Assembly (NCBI GenBank): GCA_963677135.2
Contig: CAXXLS010000012.1
Span: 434,001-498,000 of the forward strand
Reading direction: 5' to 3'
From: Seleniibacterium sp963677135
GTDB lineage: Bacteria; Desulfobacterota; Desulfuromonadia; Desulfuromonadales; Geopsychrobacteraceae
DNA: 64,000 nt
Under the pieces are notes generated by a model. It was not told where the DNA came from. It saw only the letters and a list, made by a program, of their open reading frames with translations, and ran no database searches. Numbering within the stretch: the first letter of the stretch is position 1; every line of letters begins with the position of its first letter. The position numbers and the translations under genes are program-made. Below, piece by piece: positions 1 to 9,210 of this stretch.

Positions 1-39
1 TCATTATGTCGATGGCCATGGCGATAAAACTTCTCTGGG

Positions 40-73
40 AACACCCCCATGATTGGATCATGGGGGTGTTTTG
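40..73 (+). terminator. Rho-independent terminator of an upstream gene
   Basis: A perfect 14-bp stem (40-53 pairs with 57-70, loop TGG) is followed by TTTT. The gene it ends lies left of the window. The first 39 bases may hold its tail, but no frame is long enough to assign. Confidence 0.85.
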
Positions 74-390
74 ATGTGGTTAGAGGGGACCGCCCGTCAG
101 AAGGCTTGTTTTCCGAGGCGATGAAAAGGAATCAAAATGATCTTATGACGGTTTTTGCCTCTGTCTGTTGGTTTTAAAACACCTGGGATGATTTTTCCAA
201 TGGGACTGGATTTCTGCGGAAAACATCGCTAGACTTCCTTCCTTTTGGACCATCTGTCCCTGCAAGTTGAGGGGGATGCCATACAAGAAAACCCTCATCG
301 CTGTTTCAAAAAACAATACTTAATATGACTATTCTGCCGATTTTTCGTTCCGATTCAAGGGCGAGGATAAGGCTGTCTGGAGGATGTAAC

Positions 391-1404
391 GTGTTTGATT
401 TCAGTGCCGCGACCGTAGCTAAACTTATTGTTCATCAGGTTGGCAACAAGCTGAACGAAGAAGGGATCGTCATCTCTTCCGGGGAGAGTCCGCGCAGCGC
501 GGATCTGGATGAGCTTTTGCTCAACAGTTTTCTGATCCCGAGCCTGCGTCGCGGGCAACAATATCATTTGTTCCATGAGTCAGATCTCAATCTTAATCTT
601 GTCCATCATTACTCGGCGCAGATTTTTGCCGATGCTGATGAGTTTTTGCCGGGAAGCGAGGCAATTGCACGACATCTTTACAGTGTTTCGACTCATCCTA
701 ATATTGGCGGGGGAGAATTCCTGGTCATTCTGTTTGACAACATCATGGGTGATGACGGGCCGCTGCAGGCACTGGGCTTGTTCCGGGTTGAAAGCCGCAG
801 CAATTATCTTGAGGTCAAAGATGAGCAGGGGGTCAACCGGGTTGCCGGACGGACCGGAGTGCCCCTGGAGAAAATTCAAAAAGGTGCGGTCGTTGTAGCC
901 GACAGCTCAAAGGTGTTTGTAGTCGATAACCTGGGGCAGAAGACCAAGTATTGGATGGATGACTTTCTAAAGGCGTCCGTCAGCCAGACTCCCAAGATGT
1001 GCGCCAAAGCAGCGGGTGCGTTGCTGAAGGCCATTTCCGGGCAGGTTGAGAATCCGGCAGAAGCCCTCGAGTTTGGTCGTCAGCTTGAAGAGCAGCTGTC
1101 CGACGTGGAGGAGATGACGATTGGCGGCTTGAAAGATCTTTCGGGGCAGTATCTTTCCGATGATGAGGTTAATCAGCTCCTCGACAGCGCCAGCCAGATG
1201 CACGGCATCCCCCTGGAGGATGACCTGAAGATCGAAAGCAGGAAGCTGTCTCGCTATGCCAAAGATGTTGTCACCAAGGCGCGGATTGCCGAAGGGGTGA
1301 GTCTGCTGATTTCCGATGCAGGAACCAAAATCCGTTCCATCGATGTAACCCAGACGGAGTCTGGCTTTCAGGCGGTGGTCGATATAAAAATCGACGAAAA
1401 CTAG
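391..1404 (+). CDS. Nucleoid-associated protein, NdpA/YejK (37-kDa) family
   Basis: This 337-residue protein resembles the 37-kDa nucleoid-associated family (PF04245). The N-terminal stretch beginning FDFSAATVAKLIVHQVG and the segment around FLVILFDNIMGDDGPLQALGL are typical. Family members bind nucleoid DNA, and their role is poorly defined. I chose the GTG at 391 because GGAGG sits 7 bases upstream. The same frame runs back to an ATG at 325 that has no ribosome-binding site and would add 22 residues unlike the family. The gene stands alone: a terminator lies upstream and the next gene converges on it. Family assignment is fairly secure; function is inferred from homology. Confidence 0.8.
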   Translation: MFDFSAATVAKLIVHQVGNKLNEEGIVISSGESPRSADLDELLLNSFLIPSLRRGQQYHLFHESDLNLNLVHHYSAQIFADADEFLPGSEAIARHLYSVSTHPNIGGGEFLVILFDNIMGDDGPLQALGLFRVESRSNYLEVKDEQGVNRVAGRTGVPLEKIQKGAVVVADSSKVFVVDNLGQKTKYWMDDFLKASVSQTPKMCAKAAGALLKAISGQVENPAEALEFGRQLEEQLSDVEEMTIGGLKDLSGQYLSDDEVNQLLDSASQMHGIPLEDDLKIESRKLSRYAKDVVTKARIAEGVSLLISDAGTKIRSIDVTQTESGFQAVVDIKIDEN

Positions 1405-1560
1405 TTTTTGTCCGGCAACGGCCCTTTTCCGCAATCTCTGCCTCAGTTTGCGCCTTTGATTGTGCGGCGTACAGGATGAGGGGCCGCGGTTCTGCCTGTG
1501 ACAGACACATTGCAATCGAAGGACCCACGTTCGCCCCGTGGCATCTTGGCGGTCCAGAAA

Positions 1561-1597
1561 CGAAAATCCCCGCTATTCCTACCTGAATTAGCGGGGA
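1561..1597 (-). terminator. Terminator of the Rep-like helicase gene
   Basis: TCCCCGCTA (1567-1575) pairs with TAGCGGGGA (1589-1597). Read on the minus strand the stem is followed by TTTTCG, placing it just after the stop of the helicase gene. It may also halt transcription arriving from the left. Confidence 0.65.
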
Positions 1598-1618
1598 TGT
1601 CTATTTTGGTCAGGCACA

Positions 1619-3661
1619 TCATGCGTCACCGAACATCTTGCTCATGTTGCTGAAAAAATTGCTGGCACTTACGGCCTGCTGTTCCAACGTACTTTCCTGG
1701 GCCTGGTCTTTATTGGCGATAAGCAGACGGTCAGACGGTAGTTCGGTCAGGAAACGGCTGGGCTCACGTTGCTCCAGCTTGCCATATTTGCGTCTGCGAC
1801 GGGCACCCGTCAGAATCAGCTGGCGCTGGGCGCGGGTAATACCGACGTAACACAGCCGCCGTTCCTCATCAATATCGAAGGTTTCGTAGATCGATTTTGT
1901 GTGAGGCAGAAACCCTTCTTCCATGCCGACCAGAAAAACCACCGGAAACTCGAGACCCTTACTGGAGTGGAGGCTCATGAGGGTTACGGCATCGCTGTTG
2001 AGTTTGCTCTCTTTGTCGTTGTTGCTCGGACGGTCGTCATCGCTTAAGGAAATCCGGTCGAGAAAGCCTGAGAGGCTGGGAACCGGATCATTCTCGACGT
2101 AGTACGCCATACTGTTGAGAATTTCTTCCTGGTTCTCGACCCGGCGTCTGGCCAGGGTCTGATCTTTTTCCTGACGGTAAATCTCCTCTGCCAGCTTGAC
2201 CTCTTTGAGAAACATTTTCAGAGTGTCAATCAGTGGCAGGGATTTGCTGAACAGTGTCCGGTACTTTCTGATCAGATCGGTAAATTCCTTGATTGACGTG
2301 CAGGTCGCCGTGTTGATGTCGCCAACCTCCTCAGGGTGATGCAGGACCTTCCACAGGGAAATGTTGTGTTTGGCCGAATAGCGGATCATCCGATCGACGC
2401 TGCTTTCGCCGATGCCTCGTTTGGGATAGTTGAGAATGCGCAGCAGGTTGACCTCGTCGCTTGGATTGAGAATGACTTTGAGGTAGGCGATGACGTCCTT
2501 GACTTCTTTACGCTCGAAAAACTGTTGACCTCCGATCAGGACGAAGGGGATGTTCTCATAGCGTAGCTGTTCTTCGAAAGCTCGTGACTGGGTGTTGGTG
2601 CGGTAGAGAATGGCAAAATCGCCAAATCTGTGTTCGCCGCGCGCCATCTCAGTATGAATACGCTCCATGACAAGGCGCGCTTCGTCTTCGGTATCTTCGC
2701 ACAGCAGGTATTCCACCTTGGCACCGTTGCCGTCGGCTGTCCATAATGATTTTTCGCAGCGCTTTCTATTCTGCCGGATAACAGCGTTGGCGCAGGCCAG
2801 AATGTTGCCACTGGAACGGTAGTTCTGCTCCAGTTTAATGACCTTGGTATTGGGGAAATCCTTTTCGAAATCAAGGATGTTGTTAACGTCAGCCCCGCGA
2901 AAGGCGTAGATCGACTGGTCGTCGTCGCCGACGACACACAGGTTGCCGTGACCGCCGGCGAGCTGCTGCAACAGCCGGTACTGAACCGGGTTGGTATCTT
3001 GGTATTCATCGACCATCTGGTACCTGAAGCGCTGCCGATAGTGGTCGAGCAGGTCTTCATTCTCATCCAACAGGCGAACGCCGAAGAGTAGCAGATCATC
3101 GAAGTCGACAGCATTGAAAGCTTTCAGGGCTCTTTGGTAACGGGGGTAGATGTGGGCCGTAACCAGCGAAAAAGGATCGTGTTCGTTGCCCTGATACTGT
3201 TCGGGGAGAAGACACTGGTTCTTGGCAGCGCTGATCCGCCAGAGAACCTGGTCCGCGTCCTTGGCGGTGCTTTCGGGGGACAGCTCGCGCAGCAGATCGC
3301 GTACCAGACGGTGCTGATCGGCAGCGGGGTAGATGGAGAAGTTCTTCTTGAAGCCAAGACGGTCGATATGATTTTTCAGCAGTCTGACACACAGGGCATG
3401 AAAGGTTGCCACGATCATGCTTCTGCAGGCTTCTTTGCCAATCATCTCCTGGACCCGTTCGCGCATTTCCCGGGCCGCTTTGTTGGTAAAGGTGACCGCC
3501 AGGATCTGGGATGATGGCACACCCGATTGCAGTAAATGCACAATGCGGCAGGTAATCACCCTGGTTTTCCCCGAGCCGGCCCCGGCAAGGAGCAGCAGGG
3601 GACCGTCACGATGGACAACGGCGGCTTGTTGTTGAGGATTCAGGCTGTTGAGATCAAACAT
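1619..3661 (-). CDS. ATP-dependent 3'-5' DNA helicase, UvrD/Rep family (Rep-like)
   Basis: This 680-residue superfamily 1A helicase would unwind DNA 3' to 5' in replication restart or repair. Walker A is AGAGSGKT (residues 26-33) and motif Ia is AVTFTNKAAREM. Also visible are DEYQDTN (motif II), VVGDDDQSIYAFRGAD (motif III), LEQNYRS (motif IV), LMSLHSSKGLEF (motif V) and VGITRAQRQL (motif VI). The length and the lack of a long PcrA/UvrD C-terminal extension favour Rep over UvrD/PcrA. I chose the ATG at 3661 because the family starts close to this point. A TTG at 3691 would add ten residues. It is a single-gene unit with its own terminator. Family assignment is certain; the Rep subtype is likely. 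Confidence 0.93.
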   Translation of the reverse strand: MFDLNSLNPQQQAAVVHRDGPLLLLAGAGSGKTRVITCRIVHLLQSGVPSSQILAVTFTNKAAREMRERVQEMIGKEACRSMIVATFHALCVRLLKNHIDRLGFKKNFSIYPAADQHRLVRDLLRELSPESTAKDADQVLWRISAAKNQCLLPEQYQGNEHDPFSLVTAHIYPRYQRALKAFNAVDFDDLLLFGVRLLDENEDLLDHYRQRFRYQMVDEYQDTNPVQYRLLQQLAGGHGNLCVVGDDDQSIYAFRGADVNNILDFEKDFPNTKVIKLEQNYRSSGNILACANAVIRQNRKRCEKSLWTADGNGAKVEYLLCEDTEDEARLVMERIHTEMARGEHRFGDFAILYRTNTQSRAFEEQLRYENIPFVLIGGQQFFERKEVKDVIAYLKVILNPSDEVNLLRILNYPKRGIGESSVDRMIRYSAKHNISLWKVLHHPEEVGDINTATCTSIKEFTDLIRKYRTLFSKSLPLIDTLKMFLKEVKLAEEIYRQEKDQTLARRRVENQEEILNSMAYYVENDPVPSLSGFLDRISLSDDDRPSNNDKESKLNSDAVTLMSLHSSKGLEFPVVFLVGMEEGFLPHTKSIYETFDIDEERRLCYVGITRAQRQLILTGARRRRKYGKLEQREPSRFLTELPSDRLLIANKDQAQESTLEQQAVSASNFFSNMSKMFGDA

Positions 3662-4156
3662 AGGAAAAACTAATGAAGCGACATATTGCAAGGGTTTTCG
3701 AAAATTGGAAAATAGCGGCAGAGGGTAGCATGGAACGGATCTGTCTGTAAATTCTATTGATGACGGGTCGCCTCGTAGCGTCGGCCGGGGTGTTCAATTT
3801 TCTATGTTGCCGAGAGCGTACCTCAGGTCAAACCCGGACATCTAAAAGGGGACGTTTTGTGCTAACTATTTTTTGTCGTCCGCCTGGTACACATGGTAAG
3901 GCGCCGAGCGGGCGCGACTCCAGCTCTGGGTTTTCTGTATGTTACAGACAGGCCTTCCGTTGTCGTATGGGAACAGAGGACGATCATTTGCACAAAAGCA
4001 AATTTGCCACTTTCTCCTCCGCTGATAGCGAACTCTTTAGGGTCCTTCGTGATCAAAGACATCAATATTATATTTGTGTAAACAATTAATACGTGCTAAT
4101 TTATCGATAATTTTAATAATACTCTTTTGACGGGCTTAGCCGTAGAGGACAGGGCG
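3662..4156. other. Intergenic region between divergent genes
   Basis: About 495 bases separate the helicase start from the SUOX-fold gene. The middle holds a decayed copy of the structured repeat (listed separately). The last 100 bases are AT-rich and probably carry the promoter of the 4157 gene, but I cannot pick a convincing -35/-10 pair. No protein-coding gene is supported here. Confidence 0.6.
3798..3925 (+). repeat. Decayed partial copy of the structured repeat
   Basis: The stretch with GGTCAAACCCGGACAT, then CTATTTTTTGTC, CCGCCTGG and GGCGCCGAGCGGG, follows the same order as the 3' half of the array A units (compare 10395-10480 and 9470-9560). Here the stems are broken by substitutions: the second arm of the ACTATTTGTC hairpin reads TACACATGGTAA instead of its complement. 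It is therefore a degraded fossil of the element, in the same orientation as array A. Confidence 0.7.
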
Positions 4157-4684
4157 ATGATTCAAGGACAATATCTTCAAACCGCAAAAGGATTGTCCCT
4201 TCTGTTTTTCGTTATGTTTGTGCTGTTGCCCGTGCATAGCTTCGCCTTAGACAGGCAGGCTTTTGTGCGCCTCAGTGGGACCCTGCAGGCGACGGCGCCG
4301 GCAAAGGTCATGGTTGCTGATCTGGAAAAATTACCGCTAACCACCTATGCCACGACCAACCCCTTTGAAAATGAGCGCATCACCTATAGCGGTGTTCTGT
4401 TAAAAGACCTGGTGGCCGCTTATTCCTCTCCCGCCTGCTCCACAGTGATCCTGACGGCCCGTGACGATTACCAGGTGGCTTTCCACAAGGCGGAATGGCA
4501 GCGCTGGGATCTTATGCTGGCAACCCGCGCTGATGGGAAAATCATGGGGATCAGCGAGTCAGGGCCGGTCAGAATAGTGATGCCTTTCGATACTGCCGAC
4601 GATCTCGATCAGGGTGTTTACACGCCAAAATGGATCTGGCTCATCAAATCCATCGAATTTAAAGTCGCTGACCAGGATCAATGA
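4157..4684 (+). CDS. Periplasmic SUOX-fold (molybdopterin-binding-like) domain protein
   Basis: This is a 175-residue protein with an N-terminal signal peptide (hydrophobic GLSLLFFVMFVLLPVHSFA, likely cleaved near residue 30). The rest looks like a stand-alone sulfite-oxidase/oxidoreductase molybdopterin-binding domain (PF00174-like), with segments such as ITYSGVLLKDLV and PVRIVMPFD. The cysteine that ligates molybdenum in catalytic members is not visible; the only mature-region Cys is in SSPACST. A binding or sensing role is thus more plausible than catalysis. The start at 4157 has GAGGACAGGGCG just upstream. Its stop overlaps the start of the hybrid kinase by four bases, so the two are co-translated and probably act together as periplasmic input and sensor. 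Fold assignment is moderate; function is inferred. Confidence 0.65.
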   Translation: MIQGQYLQTAKGLSLLFFVMFVLLPVHSFALDRQAFVRLSGTLQATAPAKVMVADLEKLPLTTYATTNPFENERITYSGVLLKDLVAAYSSPACSTVILTARDDYQVAFHKAEWQRWDLMLATRADGKIMGISESGPVRIVMPFDTADDLDQGVYTPKWIWLIKSIEFKVADQDQ

Positions 4685-7056
4685 TGTGTGCTGATTCCAA
4701 AGGGACATCTATTATGGCTTCTGTCTGGATCAAGCGCCTTTCCTTATCTGCCATTCTGCTGGCGATTCTTATCCTCCTGGTTGCGACGAGCCTGTTTCTC
4801 GATACCGACAAGTTTATCAATCATAGCCTTCAGCAGCAGCGGGGCAATCGCTATATCATCAAGGTGAACCTGATTCTGCAAAAAGGGGTGCAACAGATGC
4901 ATGCCGCTCTCAACTACCAGGATTCGGACTCGTTTATCGAGGCCATCAATCTGGTGGACTCTGCGGCAGGCTACCTGGGGACCCTTGCCGATGACCTGGT
5001 TATGCTTAACGCCGATGACCGTGCGCAGATTCTGGCCATGGTCGCCAAAATGGAGAATCTCTATGACAACTATCTGGCCACGGGACGACGGGTCCCGGCC
5101 AGTGAGCTTGAAGCGATTGATCAGTCCGCCGCCAAACTTTATCTCAAGTTGAGCCGCCATGACACTTTTTACTATGAGCGGCTTCTTGAAACGGGCCGCA
5201 AAATCCGTTTTCATACCCAGGTGACTTTTGCCCTGATTACGGTGTTGGCCCTTCTGCTGCTGGCTGCGGCCTTTTATTTGCGACGTGGTTTGACCATCCG
5301 AATCCGGATGGCAGGTGAACTGACGGAAGCAAAAAACAAGTTGGAGCAGCGGGTTGAACTGCGCACCCGTCAGCTTGGCGACAGCAATGCCCGATTGTCG
5401 CGGGAGGTTGAAGAGCGTACCGAAGTTCAGCAGGCCATCAATTCCATGGTGGAAAGTATTGTCGGCACGACCGGCAAGGACAGCTTTGATGGTTTGACCC
5501 AGGGGCTTGCCGGATGGCTCAATGTCGATTACGTCATTCTGGGGGAGATTGTTGACAACGAAAAGGTCCGTACTCTGTCCATGTTCGCAGATGGCAGTTT
5601 TGTCGAGAAGTTCGAGTATGCCCTGCCCGGAACCCCTTGCGAAAAATTGATTGCTGAGGGTTATTGTGCTTATGCCGAAGGGGTGACCAAACTTTTCCCG
5701 AAAGACAAGGATTTGATCCGCTTGGGGGTCGACGGTTATGTCGGTGTCCCGGTTGTGAATGAACAAGGAAAGGCTTTGGGAATTCTGTGTGCGTTATCCC
5801 GAGGCCCCCTGCAGGAGCGCATGTTTTGGCCGTCGGTCATGGCGATTATGGCGTCAAAGGCGGCCGCCGAGATTGTCCGTATGCGTTTCGAGGCTGAACG
5901 GGAACATTTCCAGGCGCAGCTTCTTCAGAACCAGAAGCTGGAAGCATTGGGTACTCTGGCCGGCGGGATTGCCCATGATTTTAATAATATTATCGCGGCC
6001 ATTCTGGGATATTCTCAGATGTTGCAAAAAATGCTGCCGATCGGCAGCAAGGCTGAGAAGGCGAATCAGGAGGTTTTAAGGGCGACTCATAGAGCCAAGG
6101 ATCTGACCAGTCAGATTCTGACCTTCAGTCGCAAAAACGAACAGGACCGAAGCGCCATTCATTTGCATACCATTGTGAACGAGGCCATGGCGCTGATCCG
6201 GCAGACCATTCCGAAGACGATCAGCATAGACCTTGATCTTGATCGGGAAAGGGATCTGGTGCTGGCGAACCCGACCCAGATTCATCAGATTGTCATGAAT
6301 CTCTGCACCAATGCCTATCATGCTATGCGGCCCAACGGCGGCAAGCTGCTGGTCGCCCTCAAACCGGTCACTTTCGATCCTGGCAGCGCCAGAAAACCTT
6401 CCCGCCTGGCCGATGGCGACTATGTGCGACTTACGGTTGCCGATAGCGGGACCGGAATCCCTGACGAGGTTCTGGAAAAAGTATTTGAACCTTTTTTTAC
6501 CACCAAAAAACCTGGCGAGGGAACCGGTATGGGGCTGCCGGTTGTTCATGGCATTGTCCACGACTGTTGTGGTGATATCGAAATCACCAGTAGCACAGGG
6601 AAAGGGACGAAGATAGACGTTTATTTTCCCCTCTATACCGGTGATGAAGTCAGTGTCGGAAGTCGGGATGAGACGATTTCGTTTGGAGCGGGGGAACATA
6701 TCCTTGTGATCGATGATGAAGTTGCCCTGGCCGAGCTGACGGCCGGGCTGCTGGAGGATCTTGGCTACCGGGTCGACTATTTTTATTCCAGTCAGGATGC
6801 CTTACGTCATTTCAGCAGATCCTTTCAGGATTATGATCTGGTCATTACCGACCAGTCTATGCCGGAATTGGCTGGTCTTGAGCTGGCGCAGAAAATGCTG
6901 GTTCTTAAACCCGATCTGCCGATTATTATCTGTACCGGTTACAGTGATGTACTGAGCGAGCTGAATGCCCAAAAGTGCGGTGTCAGAAAGCTGTTGCTGA
7001 AGCCGGTGACTCTTGAGACCCTTTCCGTGACGGTAAGGGATCTTCTGGCCGCCTGA
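4681..7056 (+). CDS. Hybrid sensor histidine kinase (TM-periplasmic-TM-GAF-HisKA-HATPase-REC)
   Basis: This 791-residue protein begins with a membrane segment near residues 20-38, followed by a helical periplasmic region and a second membrane segment near 181-199. After it come a coiled coil and a GAF-like domain (about 250-400). The phosphoacceptor is His432 in GGIAHDFNN. The ATP-binding domain shows NLCTNAYHAM, DSGTGIP and GEGTGMGLPVVHG. A C-terminal receiver has Asp724 (VITDQSMP) and the lysine of LLLKPV. The start overlaps the SUOX-fold gene by ATGA; an internal ATG at 4714 is an alternative. No output response regulator lies beside it, so the phosphoryl group must go to a distant partner. 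Co-translation with the periplasmic SUOX-fold protein suggests that protein feeds the periplasmic sensor region. Confidence 0.92.
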   Translation: MMCADSKGTSIMASVWIKRLSLSAILLAILILLVATSLFLDTDKFINHSLQQQRGNRYIIKVNLILQKGVQQMHAALNYQDSDSFIEAINLVDSAAGYLGTLADDLVMLNADDRAQILAMVAKMENLYDNYLATGRRVPASELEAIDQSAAKLYLKLSRHDTFYYERLLETGRKIRFHTQVTFALITVLALLLLAAAFYLRRGLTIRIRMAGELTEAKNKLEQRVELRTRQLGDSNARLSREVEERTEVQQAINSMVESIVGTTGKDSFDGLTQGLAGWLNVDYVILGEIVDNEKVRTLSMFADGSFVEKFEYALPGTPCEKLIAEGYCAYAEGVTKLFPKDKDLIRLGVDGYVGVPVVNEQGKALGILCALSRGPLQERMFWPSVMAIMASKAAAEIVRMRFEAEREHFQAQLLQNQKLEALGTLAGGIAHDFNNIIAAILGYSQMLQKMLPIGSKAEKANQEVLRATHRAKDLTSQILTFSRKNEQDRSAIHLHTIVNEAMALIRQTIPKTISIDLDLDRERDLVLANPTQIHQIVMNLCTNAYHAMRPNGGKLLVALKPVTFDPGSARKPSRLADGDYVRLTVADSGTGIPDEVLEKVFEPFFTTKKPGEGTGMGLPVVHGIVHDCCGDIEITSSTGKGTKIDVYFPLYTGDEVSVGSRDETISFGAGEHILVIDDEVALAELTAGLLEDLGYRVDYFYSSQDALRHFSRSFQDYDLVITDQSMPELAGLELAQKMLVLKPDLPIIICTGYSDVLSELNAQKCGVRKLLLKPVTLETLSVTVRDLLAA

Positions 7057-7221
7057 AATAAACTCATTTCCAGGTTTTTGTCCCAACCAACATTCGGGAC
7101 AATTGTCATTCGTTTTTTCATCCTGTTCATCAATAGATGTGGAATCCCGCCCAATGATGCTATTATGACGGTCCATTGAAAATTGGTTTCAATGCAGTCA
7201 ATGACAGAGAATGGGATCTCT

Positions 7222-7539
7222 ATGAAAAAAACGTTTAAAATGTCCCACCCCAAAATCAAGGTTCCGCGGCTTGTCGAAGCCATCAAGTATGAAGTGAAAA
7301 AGTATGTCCGCCGGGAGCGGGGCAAGAAACTTCCGGAAGGCGCTGATTTCTGGGATTTCGATTGTCGCTTCGGTGCCGATCAGCAGAGCAGCGAGTCGAT
7401 CCATCTTGCCGATATCAACAAGGCCATTTCCAGGGCCGAAGAACAGCAGCTCGAGTCTTTTTATCTCGAAATTCTTGCCAAGCCCGGTTACCGGACCAAA
7501 AAGCCCGGGGTAGAGCAGCCTGCCGAAAAGGGCCAGTGA
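7222..7539 (+). CDS. DUF6172 family protein
   Basis: This 105-residue protein resembles the uncharacterised DUF6172 family. It begins MKKTFKMSHPKIKVPRLVEA and contains YVRRERGKKLPEGADFWDFD and LESFYLEILAKPGYRTKKP, which are typical. It is basic, has no signal peptide or membrane segment, and no function is established. The ATG at 7222 matches the family start; the frame extends upstream to 7183 without support. It sits alone between the kinase and the BFD-like gene. Confidence 0.7.
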   Translation: MKKTFKMSHPKIKVPRLVEAIKYEVKKYVRRERGKKLPEGADFWDFDCRFGADQQSSESIHLADINKAISRAEEQQLESFYLEILAKPGYRTKKPGVEQPAEKGQ

Positions 7540-7664
7540 CGGACAGGGTAAAAAAATGCGTCTCCCTATTGATAACGAAAAACACTTTCAGTTAATATCA
7601 TCTTCAGATCGGGAGTTTTTCTCCTATATCGTTAAATTTATTCATCTTTAGATAAGGAAGAAAT

Positions 7665-7889
7665 ATGTCTGAAAACAAAACGGTTTGCCACTGCATAGAT
7701 GTTGACGCTCAAACCATTCGTGAAGCGATCGCCGAAAAATCAGCCACGACGGTTGATGAGATTCAGGAGATCACCGGTGCCGGAACCGGGTGTGGCGGGT
7801 GCGTTGAGGACATCGAAGAGATTCTGGCCTCAGCTTCCGGCTGTGGCTGTGCTGACAACGCTCCCAAGAGTTGTGGTTGTTCCAGCTGA
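7665..7889 (+). CDS. BFD-like [2Fe-2S]-binding protein
   Basis: This 74-residue protein carries the bacterioferritin-associated-ferredoxin-like pattern: C8-x-C10 near the N-terminus and C43-x2-C46 (GTGCGGC) after the helical segment. That is the four-cysteine layout of a [2Fe-2S] BFD domain. A short Cys-rich tail follows (GCGC, CGC), which could bind another metal. AAGGAAG lies just before the ATG. A strong terminator follows, so it is a one-gene unit. In relatives such domains pass electrons or shuttle Fe-S clusters and iron; the exact role here is unknown. Confidence 0.8.
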   Translation: MSENKTVCHCIDVDAQTIREAIAEKSATTVDEIQEITGAGTGCGGCVEDIEEILASASGCGCADNAPKSCGCSS

Positions 7890-7915
7890 CCCGGACTTTA
7901 TAAGCCGCTGAACAG

Positions 7916-7953
7916 AGCCCCTGATTTTTTAAGATCGGGGGCTTTGTTGTTTT
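7916..7953 (+). terminator. Terminator after the BFD-like gene
   Basis: AGCCCCTGAT (7916-7925) pairs with ATCGGGGGCT (7934-7943, one G-T pair), followed by TTGTTGTTTT. Confidence 0.85.
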
Positions 7954-8073
7954 AATTCCTCTCTGCGTCATTGTGTGCCCGCCGCAAAAAAAGTAAAACA
8001 GAGACAGGCTCTTATTTCATGGCCTGAAGCCATGGATGTCCTCTTTTCGAACCCCTCACAAGGAGTGAACAGC

Positions 8074-9084
8074 ATGACAGAGATCGAACGCCGACCTTTT
8101 GCCGAAATCTGCCGGGAGTTGACCCGCATTCTGGTGCGTCTTGGGTTTGAGCATGGCAAAGCGGAACGTTGTGCGCAGATCTTTACCCAAAATACCTGTG
8201 ATGGCGTGGCTTCCCATGGCCTTAATCGTTTTCCGGTTTTTGTCGAGTCGGTCAAGAAGGGGCTCGTCAACCCGCAGGTGGAGATTGAGCGGGTCCGTTC
8301 CCTGGGAGCGCTGGAACAATGGGATGGCCAACGCGGCATCGGTCTGCTTAATGCCGAAAAAGCGATGCAGCGGGCAGTCGAACTGGCCAGCGAACACGGC
8401 ATCGGGTGTGTCGGACTCCGCAATACCAATCACTGGATGCGCGGGGGAACCTACGGGTTGCAGGCGGCGGCCGTGGGCTGTATCGGCGTGTGCTGGACCA
8501 ATACCATCGCGCTGATGCCACCCTGGGGGGCCGCTGAAAAAAGAATCGGCAACAACCCGATGGTTGTGGCTATTCCCAACGGCGGCTCACCGGTTCTTCT
8601 TGACATGGCTATGAGCCAGTTCTCCAACGGCAAGCTCGAGGTGCTCAGGCGACGTGGTGAGCAGCTGCCCCTGGCGGGTGGCTACGATGGCAGCGGAGAG
8701 CTCACCACCGATCCCGATGCGATCCTTGCGTCTGAGAGGGCCTTGCCCATCGGCTTCTGGAAAGGCTCCGGGCTGGCCCTGGTCCTGGATATGATGGCGT
8801 CCCTTATTGCGGATGGTGATGCGACCTGTCAGATCAGTCAGCGTGAAGCGGAAACCGGTGTGTCGCAGATTTTCATCGCCTGCGATGTGGCGCGGAAGCT
8901 CGGCGGTGACAGGGCCGACTCCCAGATCAGGACGATTCTTGACGATTTATTGGCGACCCCCGCTCTTGATAAGGATGGTCACGTCCGGTACCCGGGGCAG
9001 AGCATGCTCGCCACGCGGCAGGACAATCTGGAACGGGGCATTCCGGTAGAGGGTGAGTTGTGGGAGACGATTGTGCAGTTGTAA
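8074..9084 (+). CDS. dlgD: Ldh2-family NAD(P)H-dependent reductase, YiaK/DlgD-like (2,3-diketo-L-gulonate reductase)
   Basis: This 336-residue protein belongs to the malate/L-lactate dehydrogenase 2 family. It follows Escherichia coli YiaK (332 aa) closely by eye: SHGLNRFPVFV, SLGALEQWDGQRGIG, NTNHWMRGGTYG, MPPWGAAEKRIGNNP and GFWKGSGLALVLDMMA. YiaK reduces 2,3-diketo-L-gulonate to 3-dehydro-L-gulonate with NADH. The start at 8074 has AAGGAG eight bases upstream; the frame continues left without support. No other genes of the yia pathway are in the window, so the physiological substrate is uncertain. The stop codon is followed within about 5 bases by repeat array A, which lies in the same orientation and could be transcribed as its 3' tail. 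Confidence 0.85.
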   Translation: MTEIERRPFAEICRELTRILVRLGFEHGKAERCAQIFTQNTCDGVASHGLNRFPVFVESVKKGLVNPQVEIERVRSLGALEQWDGQRGIGLLNAEKAMQRAVELASEHGIGCVGLRNTNHWMRGGTYGLQAAAVGCIGVCWTNTIALMPPWGAAEKRIGNNPMVVAIPNGGSPVLLDMAMSQFSNGKLEVLRRRGEQLPLAGGYDGSGELTTDPDAILASERALPIGFWKGSGLALVLDMMASLIADGDATCQISQREAETGVSQIFIACDVARKLGGDRADSQIRTILDDLLATPALDKDGHVRYPGQSMLATRQDNLERGIPVEGELWETIVQL

Positions 9085-9178
9085 ACGTGGGGGCGCAACC
9101 CCGCGGTCCTGCTTTTGATTGTGTCTGTTAAAATCTTAAAGCTAGATCAAGGTCGGCGGGTCTCGGCCCGCCAGCCGA

Positions 9179-9210
9179 CTCCCTTTTCTTTGGTCGCAAA
9201 GAAAAGGGAG
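9179..9210 (+). repeat. Representative 14-bp hairpin of the repeat unit
   Basis: Positions 9179-9192 pair perfectly with 9197-9210 around a GTCG loop. Homologous positions in two other copies form equally good stems from different sequence: 19188-19199 with 19207-19218, and 25921-25930 with 25939-25948. Confidence 0.9.

Noticed and set aside
7571..7599. Imperfect inverted repeat before the BFD-like gene (GATAACGAAA, then TTTCAGTTAATATC), considered as a Fur box
   Set aside because: Spacing and arms do not match the 19-base Fur consensus; too weak to list.
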